Assembly (NCBI RefSeq): GCF_001625365.1
Contig: NZ_LJJF01000001.1
Span: forward strand, 3,545,001-3,609,000
Length of the DNA: 64,000 nt
Direction: 5' to 3'
From: Streptomyces sp. MJM8645
Lineage (GTDB): Bacteria > Actinomycetota > Actinomycetes > Streptomycetales > Streptomycetaceae
Made by a program: the position numbers and the translations under genes. Of the stretch, positions 24,031 to 31,962 are shown piece after piece. The number at the start of each line of letters is the position of its first letter. Position 1 is the stretch's first letter. Under the pieces are notes generated by a model. The model saw nothing but the letters and a program-made list of their open reading frames with translations. It made no database searches and had not been told where the DNA came from.

Positions 24031-24059
24031 GAGAAGTCGGACCCGCCGACTTTCCGTGC
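24031..24059. repeat. Hairpin repeat, copy 2
   Basis: This is the second copy of the 29-bp element, 128 bp downstream of the first and with the same orientation and stem. Confidence 0.8.
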
Positions 24060-24165
24060 GGCGGGCAGGCAGCGGGCCTGGGGGTGGTGGGGGTGGACGG
24101 GTTAGTGTGGCCGGGCTGACTGGTGGTCATGACAGGGGACCGCCGACCCCTTGGCGGAGGTCCAC

Positions 24166-25296
24166 GTGCCCGCACCGATAGCGAGGGCGCGGCGGTGGTA
24201 CCTGCGGCTGCTGGACGGGAACGCCCGGGCCGCGCGGTACGCGCTGGGGGTGCTGCTCGGGGTGACGGCGGTGCTGAGCGTCCTGCCGATCGTGCTGCCG
24301 TACAGCTGGCCGCCGTCGGCGCTGGTGCTGCCGCTGGTGGTCGGCGGGCTGCTGTTGCGGCGCGGGCAGCTGCTGGTGCTGGTGTGCGCGGCGCTGGCCG
24401 GCGGGGTGCTGGGGGCGGTGGTGCGGGATCCGCTCGGGGTGCGGATCGGGGTGACGCTGGTACTGGCCGCGACCGCGGTGACGGTGCTGGCCGCGAACCG
24501 GTTCCGGCACCGGCTGGGTCTGCGCGGGACGCAGGGCGATTCGATGCTGCTGGAGCTGGCCGAGCACACCCGGACGCTGGCCCGGCTTCCGGAGCGGCTG
24601 CTCGACTGGCACTTCGACAGTGCGCTGGCGCCGGCCGGCGACACCTCGTTCTCGGGTGACTTCCTGCTGTGCGCGCACCGCCCCGAGGAGGATCTGCTGG
24701 AACTGCTGCTGGTGGACGTGTCGGGCAAGGGCAGCCGGGCGGCGGCCCGCTCGACGCACCTGTCGGGCGCGTTCGCGATGCTGCTGGGGCGGGTGCCGCC
24801 GGAGGCGTTCCTGCCGGCGGCCAACGACCATCTGGTGCGGATGGGCTGGGAGGACGACTTCGCGACGGCGGTGCACCTCGCGCTGCGTCCGGCGACGGGC
24901 GACTACCTGCTGTTCAACGCCGGCCATCCGGCGCCCGCGCAGTTCCGCCGGGCGGACGGCGGCGGCTGGGCGCGGTCGGGGCACGGCGGTCCGGCGCTGG
25001 GGCTGGTGTCGGGCGCGCTGTACCCGGCGGTGTCGGGGCGGCTGCGGCGGGGCGATTCGCTGCTGCTGTTCAGTGACGGCCTGGTGGAGGTGCCGGGTCG
25101 GGATCTGGACGAGGGGGTGGGTCGGCTGCTGGCGGCGGCCGAGCCGGTGGTGCGGCCGTGGCGGACGCAGCAGCAGCTCACCCGGGGTGCGGCGGAGCGG
25201 CTGGTCCGGACGGTGGCGCGGGACGCGGCGGACGACCGGACGCTGGTGCTGGTGCGCCGTCTGGGTCACCATTCACCCGCTTCAGCACCCGCTTGA
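24166..25296 (+). CDS. SpoIIE-type PP2C phosphatase, membrane-bound
   Basis: This 376-residue protein has four or so N-terminal membrane helices (about 20-120) and a C-terminal PPM/SpoIIE phosphatase domain. Metal-binding aspartates are visible in SFSGDFLLCAHRP, LLVDVSGKGSRAAARS and LLFSDGLVEVPG; the Gly in NAGHPAPAQF fits the family. Such phosphatases dephosphorylate anti-anti-sigma (STAS) proteins. GGAGG precedes GTG 24166 with 5 nt spacing. No STAS or anti-sigma kinase gene is adjacent. A second phosphatase gene follows after 82 bp. Confidence 0.92.
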   Translation: MPAPIARARRWYLRLLDGNARAARYALGVLLGVTAVLSVLPIVLPYSWPPSALVLPLVVGGLLLRRGQLLVLVCAALAGGVLGAVVRDPLGVRIGVTLVLAATAVTVLAANRFRHRLGLRGTQGDSMLLELAEHTRTLARLPERLLDWHFDSALAPAGDTSFSGDFLLCAHRPEEDLLELLLVDVSGKGSRAAARSTHLSGAFAMLLGRVPPEAFLPAANDHLVRMGWEDDFATAVHLALRPATGDYLLFNAGHPAPAQFRRADGGGWARSGHGGPALGLVSGALYPAVSGRLRRGDSLLLFSDGLVEVPGRDLDEGVGRLLAAAEPVVRPWRTQQQLTRGAAERLVRTVARDAADDRTLVLVRRLGHHSPASAPA

Positions 25297-25318
25297 GAAA
25301 TAAGGTATGAAGAATTAA

Positions 25319-25334
25319 GTGCCCGTTCGGGCAC
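25319..25334 (+). terminator. Short hairpin between the two phosphatase genes
   Basis: GTGCCC and GGGCAC pair around GTTC directly after an AT-rich stretch (25297-25318). It may be a weak terminator or part of the leader of the next gene. Confidence 0.4.
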
Positions 25335-25378
25335 CCAGAGGGCACCCACCCCCCGAGAGCGGAAAGGCCGGGTATCCG

Positions 25379-27661
25379 ATGGACCTGACCTCGCCGTGGG
25401 TTCCCCCCTCCGAGGACGAGAGCCGGACGCCGCGCAGCAGTCCCACCGCCCGCAGCCCCATGCGCTGCGTGCGCTTACTTCTCGGCTGCACCAGTGCCGC
25501 CGAACTGCTCGGCACCGTCCTCGCCGAGGGGCCGGGCTGGATCACCGGCGAGGGTTCCGCGCTCTACCTGCTGGATTCCGCCGGAATGCTCCGGCTGACC
25601 GCCTCGCACGGGCTGCCGGACTGGGCCCACGAGCGCTACAGCATCGTCGATCCGGCCGGTGACCTCCCCGCCGCGATGGCCCTGCGGTTACGCCGCCCCT
25701 ACCTGCTCAGTCCCGAGCACACCAGCGTCGACTACCCGAACAAGAACGCCGGCATGGGCACCGGCATGGTCGCCGTGATCGCCCTGCCGATGGTCGTCGA
25801 CGAGCGGCCGGTCGGCGTCCTCGCCCTCGCGCTGGCCCACCGGGGCACCGTCCCCCGCCGCGACCTGGACGTCCTGGAGACCATCGGCGAGGCCTGCGCC
25901 CACCGGCTGTCCCACCTGCTCGACCACGCGGACGCCCGGATACCCCAGGATCCGGCCGGGGCGCCGCCGGACGGGGCCGGCAGCCGCCCCGCCGGGCTGG
26001 CCCACCCGATGCTGTCGCTCGCCGTCCGGGCGGCCGGGCACGGCGCCTTCGAACGCGATCTGGTCACCGGCGAGAGCTACTGGGACGCCGCGGCGTTCCG
26101 GGTCACCGGCCAGCCCGCCACCGCCGACGGCTCCGCCCCGGAGCTGGACCGGATCGTCCACCCGGAGGACCTGCCGGACGTGCAGGCGGCGCTCGCCGAG
26201 TCGCTCACCACCGGCGGGTGGTACCGGATCGGGTACCGGGTGCTGCGCGGGGGCGGCAGGGTGGCGCGGATCGAGGAGACCGGCGAGGTGATGCTGGACG
26301 TCCACGGTCGGCCGGTCCGGGTCGCCGGGCTGCTCTCCGACCGGGACCAGGGCCGGGGCCGAGACCGGGACCGGGACCGGGAACACCCCGGGCAGCAGGC
26401 CGGGCACCAGCAGCCCGAGGAGCAGTCCACCCCGGCCGGGGCACGGACGGCGCTGCTGCTCGCGCTCACCCGGTCGCTGTCGCGGGCGGTGACCGTCCGG
26501 GACGTCACCACCGCCGTCACGGACGTCGCCCGCCCGGCGTTCGGCGCCGCCAGCATCGTCCTGGACCTGGTGGACGAGGGCCGGCTGCTGCCCGTCTCGC
26601 ACACCGTGTACGGCGGGCCCAGGCGCACCGAGCTGACCCGGCTGGCGGACCTCTCCGAGAACGTGATGCAGCACGCGCTGACCCGCTCGGCCCCGCTGTT
26701 CAGCGAGCCCGGCCCGGACCGGGGCCGGCACGGCCCGCTCACCCCGGCCTCCTGGGCGGTGCTGCCGCTGGTCGCCTCCGGGCGGCAGGTGGGCTCCTGC
26801 CTGATCACCTTCTCCGCCGAGCGGGCGTTCGGCCGGGAGGACCGCACCCTGTACTCGGCCTTCGCCGGGATCCTGGCGCAGTCCCTGGAGCGGGCCCGGC
26901 TGTACGACACCCACCATCACCGCGCCACCGAGCTGCAGCGCGCGATGCTGCCGCGCACCCTGCCCCGGCTGCCCGGGATCGCCAGTGCCGCCCGCTATCT
27001 GCCGAGCACCGAGGGCATGCAGATCGGCGGCGACTGGTACGACCTACTGAGACTGCCGGACGGCCGGATCGGGCTGGTGATCGGCGACGTCCAGGGCCAC
27101 AACGCGGAGGCGACGGCGGTGATGGGCCAGCTGCGCAGCGGCCTGCGGGCGTACGCGACGGACGGGCACGATCCGGCCGCCACGCTGGCCCGGACCAGCC
27201 GGCTGCTGACCGAGCTGGACACCGACCTGTTCGCGACCTGCCTCTTCCTGGCCCTGGACCCGGCCGACGGCGCGCTGACCGCGGCCCGGGCCGGGCATCC
27301 CGCGCCGGTGCGGATCGCGGACGGCAGGGCCGTCGAGCTCGACCTGCCGGGCGGGCCGCCGCTGGGCGTGGACCCGGGGCAGCCGTACCCGCTGACGGTC
27401 GGCCGGCTGGCGGTCGGCGAGACGCTGCTGGTGTACACCGACGGGCTGGTCGAGGACCGCGAGGAGGACTACGACGAGTCGGTGCAGCGAATGCTCGGCG
27501 GGCTGGAGCTGTGGGCCCGGCAGACCGGCCCGACCCGGGTCGGCGCGGCGCCCGCGCTGGAGCGGCTGGCCGACCTGCTCACGCTGAACGTGACCGAGCG
27601 GCGGTCCCGGCCGGACGACGTGGCGCTGTTGCTCCTGCACCGGACGTCGCCCCTTCCGTAA
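25379..27661 (+). CDS. GAF/PAS-containing SpoIIE-type PP2C phosphatase with TTA codons
   Basis: This 760-residue cytoplasmic protein has a GAF domain (about 30-180), a PAS-like domain (about 220-320; GHGAFERDLVTGESYWDAAAF, then a PAC-like GWYRIGYRVLRGGGRVARIEETGEV), a second GAF (about 360-510) and a C-terminal SpoIIE phosphatase (about 530-755; GGDWYDLLRLPDGRIGLVIGDVQGHN and LLVYTDGLVEDR). It should dephosphorylate an anti-anti-sigma factor in response to signals at the GAF/PAS domains. Two leucines are encoded by TTA (25475-25477 and 25688-25690), making translation dependent on the bldA tRNA. A disordered Arg/Asp/Gln linker lies at about 320-355. Confidence 0.93.
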   Translation: MDLTSPWVPPSEDESRTPRSSPTARSPMRCVRLLLGCTSAAELLGTVLAEGPGWITGEGSALYLLDSAGMLRLTASHGLPDWAHERYSIVDPAGDLPAAMALRLRRPYLLSPEHTSVDYPNKNAGMGTGMVAVIALPMVVDERPVGVLALALAHRGTVPRRDLDVLETIGEACAHRLSHLLDHADARIPQDPAGAPPDGAGSRPAGLAHPMLSLAVRAAGHGAFERDLVTGESYWDAAAFRVTGQPATADGSAPELDRIVHPEDLPDVQAALAESLTTGGWYRIGYRVLRGGGRVARIEETGEVMLDVHGRPVRVAGLLSDRDQGRGRDRDRDREHPGQQAGHQQPEEQSTPAGARTALLLALTRSLSRAVTVRDVTTAVTDVARPAFGAASIVLDLVDEGRLLPVSHTVYGGPRRTELTRLADLSENVMQHALTRSAPLFSEPGPDRGRHGPLTPASWAVLPLVASGRQVGSCLITFSAERAFGREDRTLYSAFAGILAQSLERARLYDTHHHRATELQRAMLPRTLPRLPGIASAARYLPSTEGMQIGGDWYDLLRLPDGRIGLVIGDVQGHNAEATAVMGQLRSGLRAYATDGHDPAATLARTSRLLTELDTDLFATCLFLALDPADGALTAARAGHPAPVRIADGRAVELDLPGGPPLGVDPGQPYPLTVGRLAVGETLLVYTDGLVEDREEDYDESVQRMLGGLELWARQTGPTRVGAAPALERLADLLTLNVTERRSRPDDVALLLLHRTSPLP

Positions 27662-27888
27662 CACCGTGCACACGTTCCCCACACATCCCGGGACGTGACT
27701 CGGCCATCTGCCGCCCGGCCCGGCCGACGCGCCGCAGGCGCCCCACCGGGGACGAACGTCCTCGGGCCGTCCGGATCGCGGTCGAACGGCGCCGGTTTGA
27801 CGCCGTATTGACTGGATATTGACGAGATCCGGTCACTTGGCGAGATCCGTTCACACCTTCGTAGGATCATCACCCTAGAATTCGCGGC
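27662..27888. promoter_or_regulatory. Conservon promoter region with direct repeats
   Basis: CGAGATCCG-N-TCAC occurs at 27823-27836 and 27841-27854, exactly 18 bp apart. TATTGAC occurs at 27807-27813 and 27818-27824. The region is noticeably AT-richer than its surroundings. The repeats end about 20 bp before the -10, where an activator would bind. Confidence 0.6.
27876..27881 (+). promoter_or_regulatory. Leaderless-type -10 of cvnA
   Basis: TAGAAT is followed by 7 nt and GTG 27889. Confidence 0.65.
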
Positions 27889-29163
27889 GTGACGATGACT
27901 CAGTGGTGCACAACGGCAACCGGCGTACTCGCCGCCCTCGCCCTCGTGGCCACCGCCCGGTACCGCGCCGTGTCCGTCACCCAGCGCCGCCGCGCCGACC
28001 GGCTGCGACGCGACCTCGCCCGGCTCCAGGAGCAGCTGGGCGCCGAACTCTCCCGCCGCGGCGCCGACCTGGCCGCCGTCCAGCAGGAGCAGGAACTCAC
28101 CGCCTCCACCCAGCGGGCCTTCCTCAGCGTCGCCCGCCGCATCCTCGTCATGGCCCACGACCAGCAGGCCCTGCTCGACGAGATGGAACGCACCCACGAC
28201 GACCCGGCGCTGCTGGAGGGCCTGCTCAAGGCCGACCACGCCGCCGCCCAACAGGCCCGGCTGGCCCAGACCCTGGCCGTGCTGTGCGGCGCGCGGGCCG
28301 GCCGGCACTGGCCCGAGCCGGTCTCGCTGGAGGACGTCGTGCGCGGCGCCCAGTCCCGCATCCTGCCGTTCCAGCGGGTGGTGGTCCGCAGCCGGATCGA
28401 GACCGCGGTGGTCGGCGCCGCCGCCGAGGCGCTGATCCACGCCGTCGCCGAGCTGCTGGACAACGCCACCCGCTACTCCCCGCCCAGCACCCAGGTGTTC
28501 GTCACCCTGATGCCGGTGCACAACGGAGCCGTCATCGAGATCGACGACGGTGGCGTCGGCATGCCGGAACAGGCCGTCGCCAAGGCCGCCGCCGCCCTCG
28601 CCGGCGGCACCAGCCTGGAGGTCTCCCGGCTCGGCGAGGTGCCGCAGCTGGGCCTCGCCGCGGTCGGCCGGCTGGCCGAGCAGTACGGCTTCCGGGTCAC
28701 CCTCAGCTCGGCGCCCTCGCCGTACGGCGGCGTCCGCGTCGTCGTGATGCTGCCGAACGCCCTGCTCACCGAACCGCTGCCGCCCACCGTCCCCGGCCTC
28801 GGACCGGACGACCGGGCGTTCAGCACCGACCTCCGGCCGACCGGACACCCCGCCGGACACCCCCTGGTGGAGACCCCGCCGGCCGGCCGACCCCCCGCGG
28901 CCGCCGACACCCCGCCGCCGCTGCCCCGCCGGAGCCACCGACGCGACCGCGCCGCCCGCCCCGCCCAACACGCCTCTCCCGCGCCGCCGCCCGCCCCGCC
29001 GTACCGCTCGGCCCGGGACGCGCAGGCGTTCATGGCGATGTTCCAGGCCGGCACCGCCAGCGGCCGATCGGCCGCCCGGGTCCAGGCCCAGCACGACCCT
29101 TCCCTGCCCGCTTCCCCCCGACTTCCCCAGCGCTCCGGAGAGTTCCATGACCACCACCCCTGA
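27889..29163 (+). CDS. cvnA: Conservon histidine-kinase-like ATPase CvnA
   Basis: This 424-residue protein has one N-terminal membrane helix (about 7-25), a coiled coil (about 35-75), a dimerisation-like region and a GHKL ATPase domain. The N-box is HAVAELLDNATRYSPP, the G1 box is IEIDDGGVGMP and the last part is GVRVVVMLPNAL. No canonical phospho-acceptor H-box is evident, as expected for conservon CvnA proteins, which work in a membrane complex with CvnB-D. The C-terminal 120 residues are disordered and Pro-rich. It overlaps cvnB by 17 nt. GTG 27889 directly follows a leaderless promoter; ATG 27895 is an alternative. Confidence 0.93.
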   Translation: MTMTQWCTTATGVLAALALVATARYRAVSVTQRRRADRLRRDLARLQEQLGAELSRRGADLAAVQQEQELTASTQRAFLSVARRILVMAHDQQALLDEMERTHDDPALLEGLLKADHAAAQQARLAQTLAVLCGARAGRHWPEPVSLEDVVRGAQSRILPFQRVVVRSRIETAVVGAAAEALIHAVAELLDNATRYSPPSTQVFVTLMPVHNGAVIEIDDGGVGMPEQAVAKAAAALAGGTSLEVSRLGEVPQLGLAAVGRLAEQYGFRVTLSSAPSPYGGVRVVVMLPNALLTEPLPPTVPGLGPDDRAFSTDLRPTGHPAGHPLVETPPAGRPPAAADTPPPLPRRSHRRDRAARPAQHASPAPPPAPPYRSARDAQAFMAMFQAGTASGRSAARVQAQHDPSLPASPRLPQRSGEFHDHHP

Positions 29164-29560
29164 TCTCGGCTGGATGCTCGCCGACATCGTCAACGTCCCG
29201 CAGGTCCAGCACGCCGTCGTCGTCTCCAACGACGGCCTGGAGATCGGCCGCAGCGCGAACATCGCGCGCGAGGACGCCGAACGGCTCGCCGCCGCCTGCT
29301 CCGGACTCCAGTCGCTGGCCCGCGGCGTCGCGACCGGGTTCGGCGGACCGGGCAGCGCCACCCGCCAGATCATCATCGAGTACGGCGGCGGCTACCTGTT
29401 CATCGTCGCCGCCGGGGCCGGCGCGCACCTGGCCGTGGTGACCAGCGACGCCGTGGACGCCGGCCTGGTCGCCTACCAGATGCAGGTCCTGGTCGAACGG
29501 ATCGGCAGCCACCTCACCAGCCCGCCGCGGGTCGACCACGCGGCGGGGGGGCACCGGTGA
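29147..29560 (+). CDS. cvnB: Roadblock/LC7 protein CvnB
   Basis: This 137-residue roadblock/LC7 domain protein (LGWMLADIVNVPQVQHAVVVSNDGLEIGRS ... GGGYLFIVAAGAGAHLAVVTS) is the second member of the conservon. By analogy with MglB-like roadblock proteins, it probably regulates the small GTPase CvnD. It starts inside the end of cvnA and overlaps cvnC by 4 nt, so the genes are translationally coupled. Confidence 0.95.
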   Translation: MTTTPDLGWMLADIVNVPQVQHAVVVSNDGLEIGRSANIAREDAERLAAACSGLQSLARGVATGFGGPGSATRQIIIEYGGGYLFIVAAGAGAHLAVVTSDAVDAGLVAYQMQVLVERIGSHLTSPPRVDHAAGGHR

Positions 29561-29904
29561 GCGGGCCGGTCCGGCCCTACGTCATCACCGGCGGCCGCAG
29601 CCGGTCCACCCGGGCCGAGCTGGCCGTCGAGAGCCTGGTCAGCGCGTTACCCGAGCCGCCGGAGCTCCCCGACCACGCCCTGCTCAACCGCGAGCACCGG
29701 CGCATCCTCGCGCTCTGCCACAGCCTGCTGTCGATCGCCGAGGTGGCGGCCCACCTGGGGCTGCCGCTCGGCGTCGTCAAGGTGCTGGTCGGCGACCTCT
29801 GGGACCTCGGCGCCGTCCAGGTCCTCCCGCCCGTCCCGCAGGCCGAACGCCTGCCCGCAACCCTTCTGGAAGAGGTGCTCGTTGGCCTCCGCCAACTCCG
29901 CTGA
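29557..29904 (+). CDS. cvnC: DUF742 protein CvnC, with a TTA codon
   Basis: This 115-residue DUF742 protein begins VSGPVRPYVITGGRSRSTR and contains a winged-helix-like core (ILALCHSLLSIAEVAAHLGLPLGVVKVLVGDLWDLGAVQV). It is the third conservon component; its role in the CvnA-D complex is not established. Leu31 is encoded by TTA (29647-29649), so the operon's expression can depend on bldA. The start GTG overlaps the cvnB stop as GTGA, and its last 23 nt overlap cvnD. Confidence 0.94.
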   Translation: MSGPVRPYVITGGRSRSTRAELAVESLVSALPEPPELPDHALLNREHRRILALCHSLLSIAEVAAHLGLPLGVVKVLVGDLWDLGAVQVLPPVPQAERLPATLLEEVLVGLRQLR

Positions 29905-30517
29905 AGCCCCCGGGGCCACCGCCGACCTGCCCGCCGAGCCGCGGTACCTGCCGTCCTCGGTCCAGGGCGCGGTGAAGATCCTGGTCACCGGCCCGTTCGG
30001 GGTCGGCAAGACCACGCTGGTCGGCTCGCTCAGCGAGATCACTCCGCTGCGCACCGAGGAGACGATGACCGCCGCCAGCAGCGGCATCGACGACCTCACC
30101 GGGCGCGCCGGCAAGACCACCACCACGGTCGCGCTCGACTTCGGCCGGATCACGCTCAACCCGCGGCTCGCGCTGTACCTGTTCGGCACGCCCGGCCAGC
30201 GGCGGTTCTGGCCGCTCTGGGACGACCTGTCGCGCGGCGCGCTCGGCGCCATCGCCATGGTCGACCTGCGCCGCCCGGACGAGAGCTTCGACGTGCTCGG
30301 CCGCCTGGAGGAGCAGCGCATCCCGTTCGCCGTGGCGGTCAACACCTTCTCGGACACGCCGAGTTACCCCGAGGAGGAGCTGCGCTCCGCCCTCGACCTG
30401 CTGCCGGAGGTACCGATCCTGCACTGCGACGCCCGCGACCGGCGGCAGTCCTACGACCTGCTGATCGACTTCGTCGACCACCTGCACCGCAGCTCGATCC
30501 TGGAGCTCCAGGGATGA
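29882..30517 (+). CDS. cvnD: Conservon small GTPase CvnD
   Basis: This 211-residue P-loop GTPase of the conservon ATP/GTP-binding family has the Walker A motif ILVTGPFGVGKTTLVGS, the DxxG region as LFGTPGQRRFWPLWDDL (G3 as GTPGQ) and the base-recognition motif as AVNTF, a variant of NKxD. It probably acts as the switch controlled by CvnB. The start is TTG 29882, preceded by GAAGAGG with 6 nt spacing. It overlaps cvnC by 23 nt and the P450 gene by 4 nt. Confidence 0.94.
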   Translation: MASANSAEAPGATADLPAEPRYLPSSVQGAVKILVTGPFGVGKTTLVGSLSEITPLRTEETMTAASSGIDDLTGRAGKTTTTVALDFGRITLNPRLALYLFGTPGQRRFWPLWDDLSRGALGAIAMVDLRRPDESFDVLGRLEEQRIPFAVAVNTFSDTPSYPEEELRSALDLLPEVPILHCDARDRRQSYDLLIDFVDHLHRSSILELQG

Positions 30518-31962
30518 CCGCGCCCGAACCCGGCACCGCCTCCCCCGGCTGCCCGTTCCCGCACGGCGGCAGCCTGCCCGCAGGCCTCCCGCTGACCCCG
30601 CTGTACGGCCCCGCCGTCGCCGAGGACCCGCACGGCCTGTACGCCCGGCTGCGCCAGCGCTACGGCCCGGTCGCGCCGATCGAGCTGGAGCCCGGAGTCG
30701 AGGCCTGGCTCGTCCTCGGCTACGCCGAACTGCTCGAACTCACCCGCAACGAGGCGCTGTTCTCCAAGGACTCGCGCCGCTGGCGGGTGCCCGCCGAGGG
30801 CCGGCTGGCCCCCGACTCCCGGCTGCTGCCGATGACCTCCTGGCGGCCCACCCTGCTCAACCTGGACGGCGCCGAGCACCAGCGGCTGCGCTCCGCCGTC
30901 TCGGACACCCTCTCCCAGATCGACCACCGCCAGCTGCGCGAGACCACCGAGGCCTGCGCCAACGACCTCATCGACAGCTGGGGCCCGGACGGCACCGCCG
31001 ACCTGATCGCCCAGTACGCCCGCCCGCTGCCGCTGCTGGTCTTCACCCAGCTGGTCGGCCTGCCCCGCGAGGCCGGGCCCCACCTGGTCGAGCTGATCAG
31101 CCACTTCGTGGACAGCGGCCCCAAGTCGGTGCGCGCCAACGCCGAGTTCCAGGCGATCCTGGTCGACCTGGTCCGGCGCCGCCGGACCGCCCCCAGCGCC
31201 GACCTCACCTCCTGGCTGCTCGCCCACCCGGCCGGGCTCACCGACGAGGAGGCCGTGCACCACCTGGTGGTGATGCTGGTCGCGGGCAACGAGACCAGCA
31301 TCAACTGGACCGGCAACACGCTGCGGCTGCTGCTCACCGACCGCCGGTTCCGGGCCACCCTCACCGGCGGGCGGCTCACCGTCTCCGACGCGCTGGAGGA
31401 GGTGCTCTGGCGCGACCCGCCGACGCAGAACTTCCCCGGCCGCTGGGCCACCGGCGACACCGTCCTCGGCGGCCAGTACATCAGCGCCGGCGACATGCTC
31501 GTCCTCGGCCTGGCCGCGGCCAACGCCGACCCGGCCGCCCAGGGCGTCGCCTCCGCCGCCCAGGGCTCGCTCGGCGGCAACCGGGCCCACCTCGCCTGGG
31601 GCGCCGGACGGCACGTCTGCCCGGCCCAGCACCCGGCCCGGATCATCGTCGAGACCGCCGTCGAGACCCTGCTGCACCGCCTGCCCGATCTCCAACTCGC
31701 CGTCCCCGCCGGCGACCTGGGATGGCGCCCGTCCCCGTGGTCACGGGCCCTGCTCGGCCTGCCGGTGCTGTACAGCGCCTTCACCCCGCCCCGCCCGCCA
31801 GCCCCCGAGAGGCCCGCATGGACACCGCCGTCGACCCCCGACCCGAGCCCATCAGACTCGACCCCTTCGGACGCGACCAGCACCAGGAGAACGCCCGCCT
31901 CCGGGCGGCCGGCCCCGCGGTCCTGGTGGAGCTCCCTGGCGGGGTGGTGGTCTGGGCGATAA
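30514..31962 (+). CDS. Cytochrome P450, CYP157-like, without ExxR motif
   Basis: This 482-residue P450 is the first of two coupled to the conservon. The haem-thiolate loop is HLAWGAGRHVCPAQ and the I-helix motif is VMLVAGNETSINW. The K-helix reads EEVLWRDPP, so the Glu and Arg of ExxR are out of register. Loss of ExxR is the recorded trait of the CYP157 family, whose members accompany conservons in S. coelicolor. The substrate is unknown. The last 60 residues (Ser/Pro/Thr-rich, ending WWSSLAGWWSGR) lie beyond the P450 fold and overlap the next gene out of frame by 145 nt. The ATG overlaps the cvnD stop as ATGA. Confidence 0.92.
   Translation: MTAPEPGTASPGCPFPHGGSLPAGLPLTPLYGPAVAEDPHGLYARLRQRYGPVAPIELEPGVEAWLVLGYAELLELTRNEALFSKDSRRWRVPAEGRLAPDSRLLPMTSWRPTLLNLDGAEHQRLRSAVSDTLSQIDHRQLRETTEACANDLIDSWGPDGTADLIAQYARPLPLLVFTQLVGLPREAGPHLVELISHFVDSGPKSVRANAEFQAILVDLVRRRRTAPSADLTSWLLAHPAGLTDEEAVHHLVVMLVAGNETSINWTGNTLRLLLTDRRFRATLTGGRLTVSDALEEVLWRDPPTQNFPGRWATGDTVLGGQYISAGDMLVLGLAAANADPAAQGVASAAQGSLGGNRAHLAWGAGRHVCPAQHPARIIVETAVETLLHRLPDLQLAVPAGDLGWRPSPWSRALLGLPVLYSAFTPPRPPAPERPAWTPPSTPDPSPSDSTPSDATSTRRTPASGRPAPRSWWSSLAGWWSGR

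Larger units (their letters stand above)
23817..24165. other. Intergenic region with repeated hairpins
   Basis: This 349-bp region has no convincing gene. It contains two copies of a 29-bp hairpin-forming repeat, a run of imperfect GGCAGGCGC-type repeats between them, and TAGTGT at 24103-24108 that could be a -10 for the phosphatase gene. Confidence 0.5.

Noticed and set aside
23817..24165. CRISPR array from the repeated 29-bp element
   Set aside because: Only two copies, 128 bp apart, with repetitive filler between rather than unique spacers, and no cas genes.
25319..25378. GTG 25319 as start of the second phosphatase
   Set aside because: It lies inside a hairpin (GTGCCC/GGGCAC) with no SD; ATG 25379 follows a purine-rich stretch and begins the protein-like sequence.
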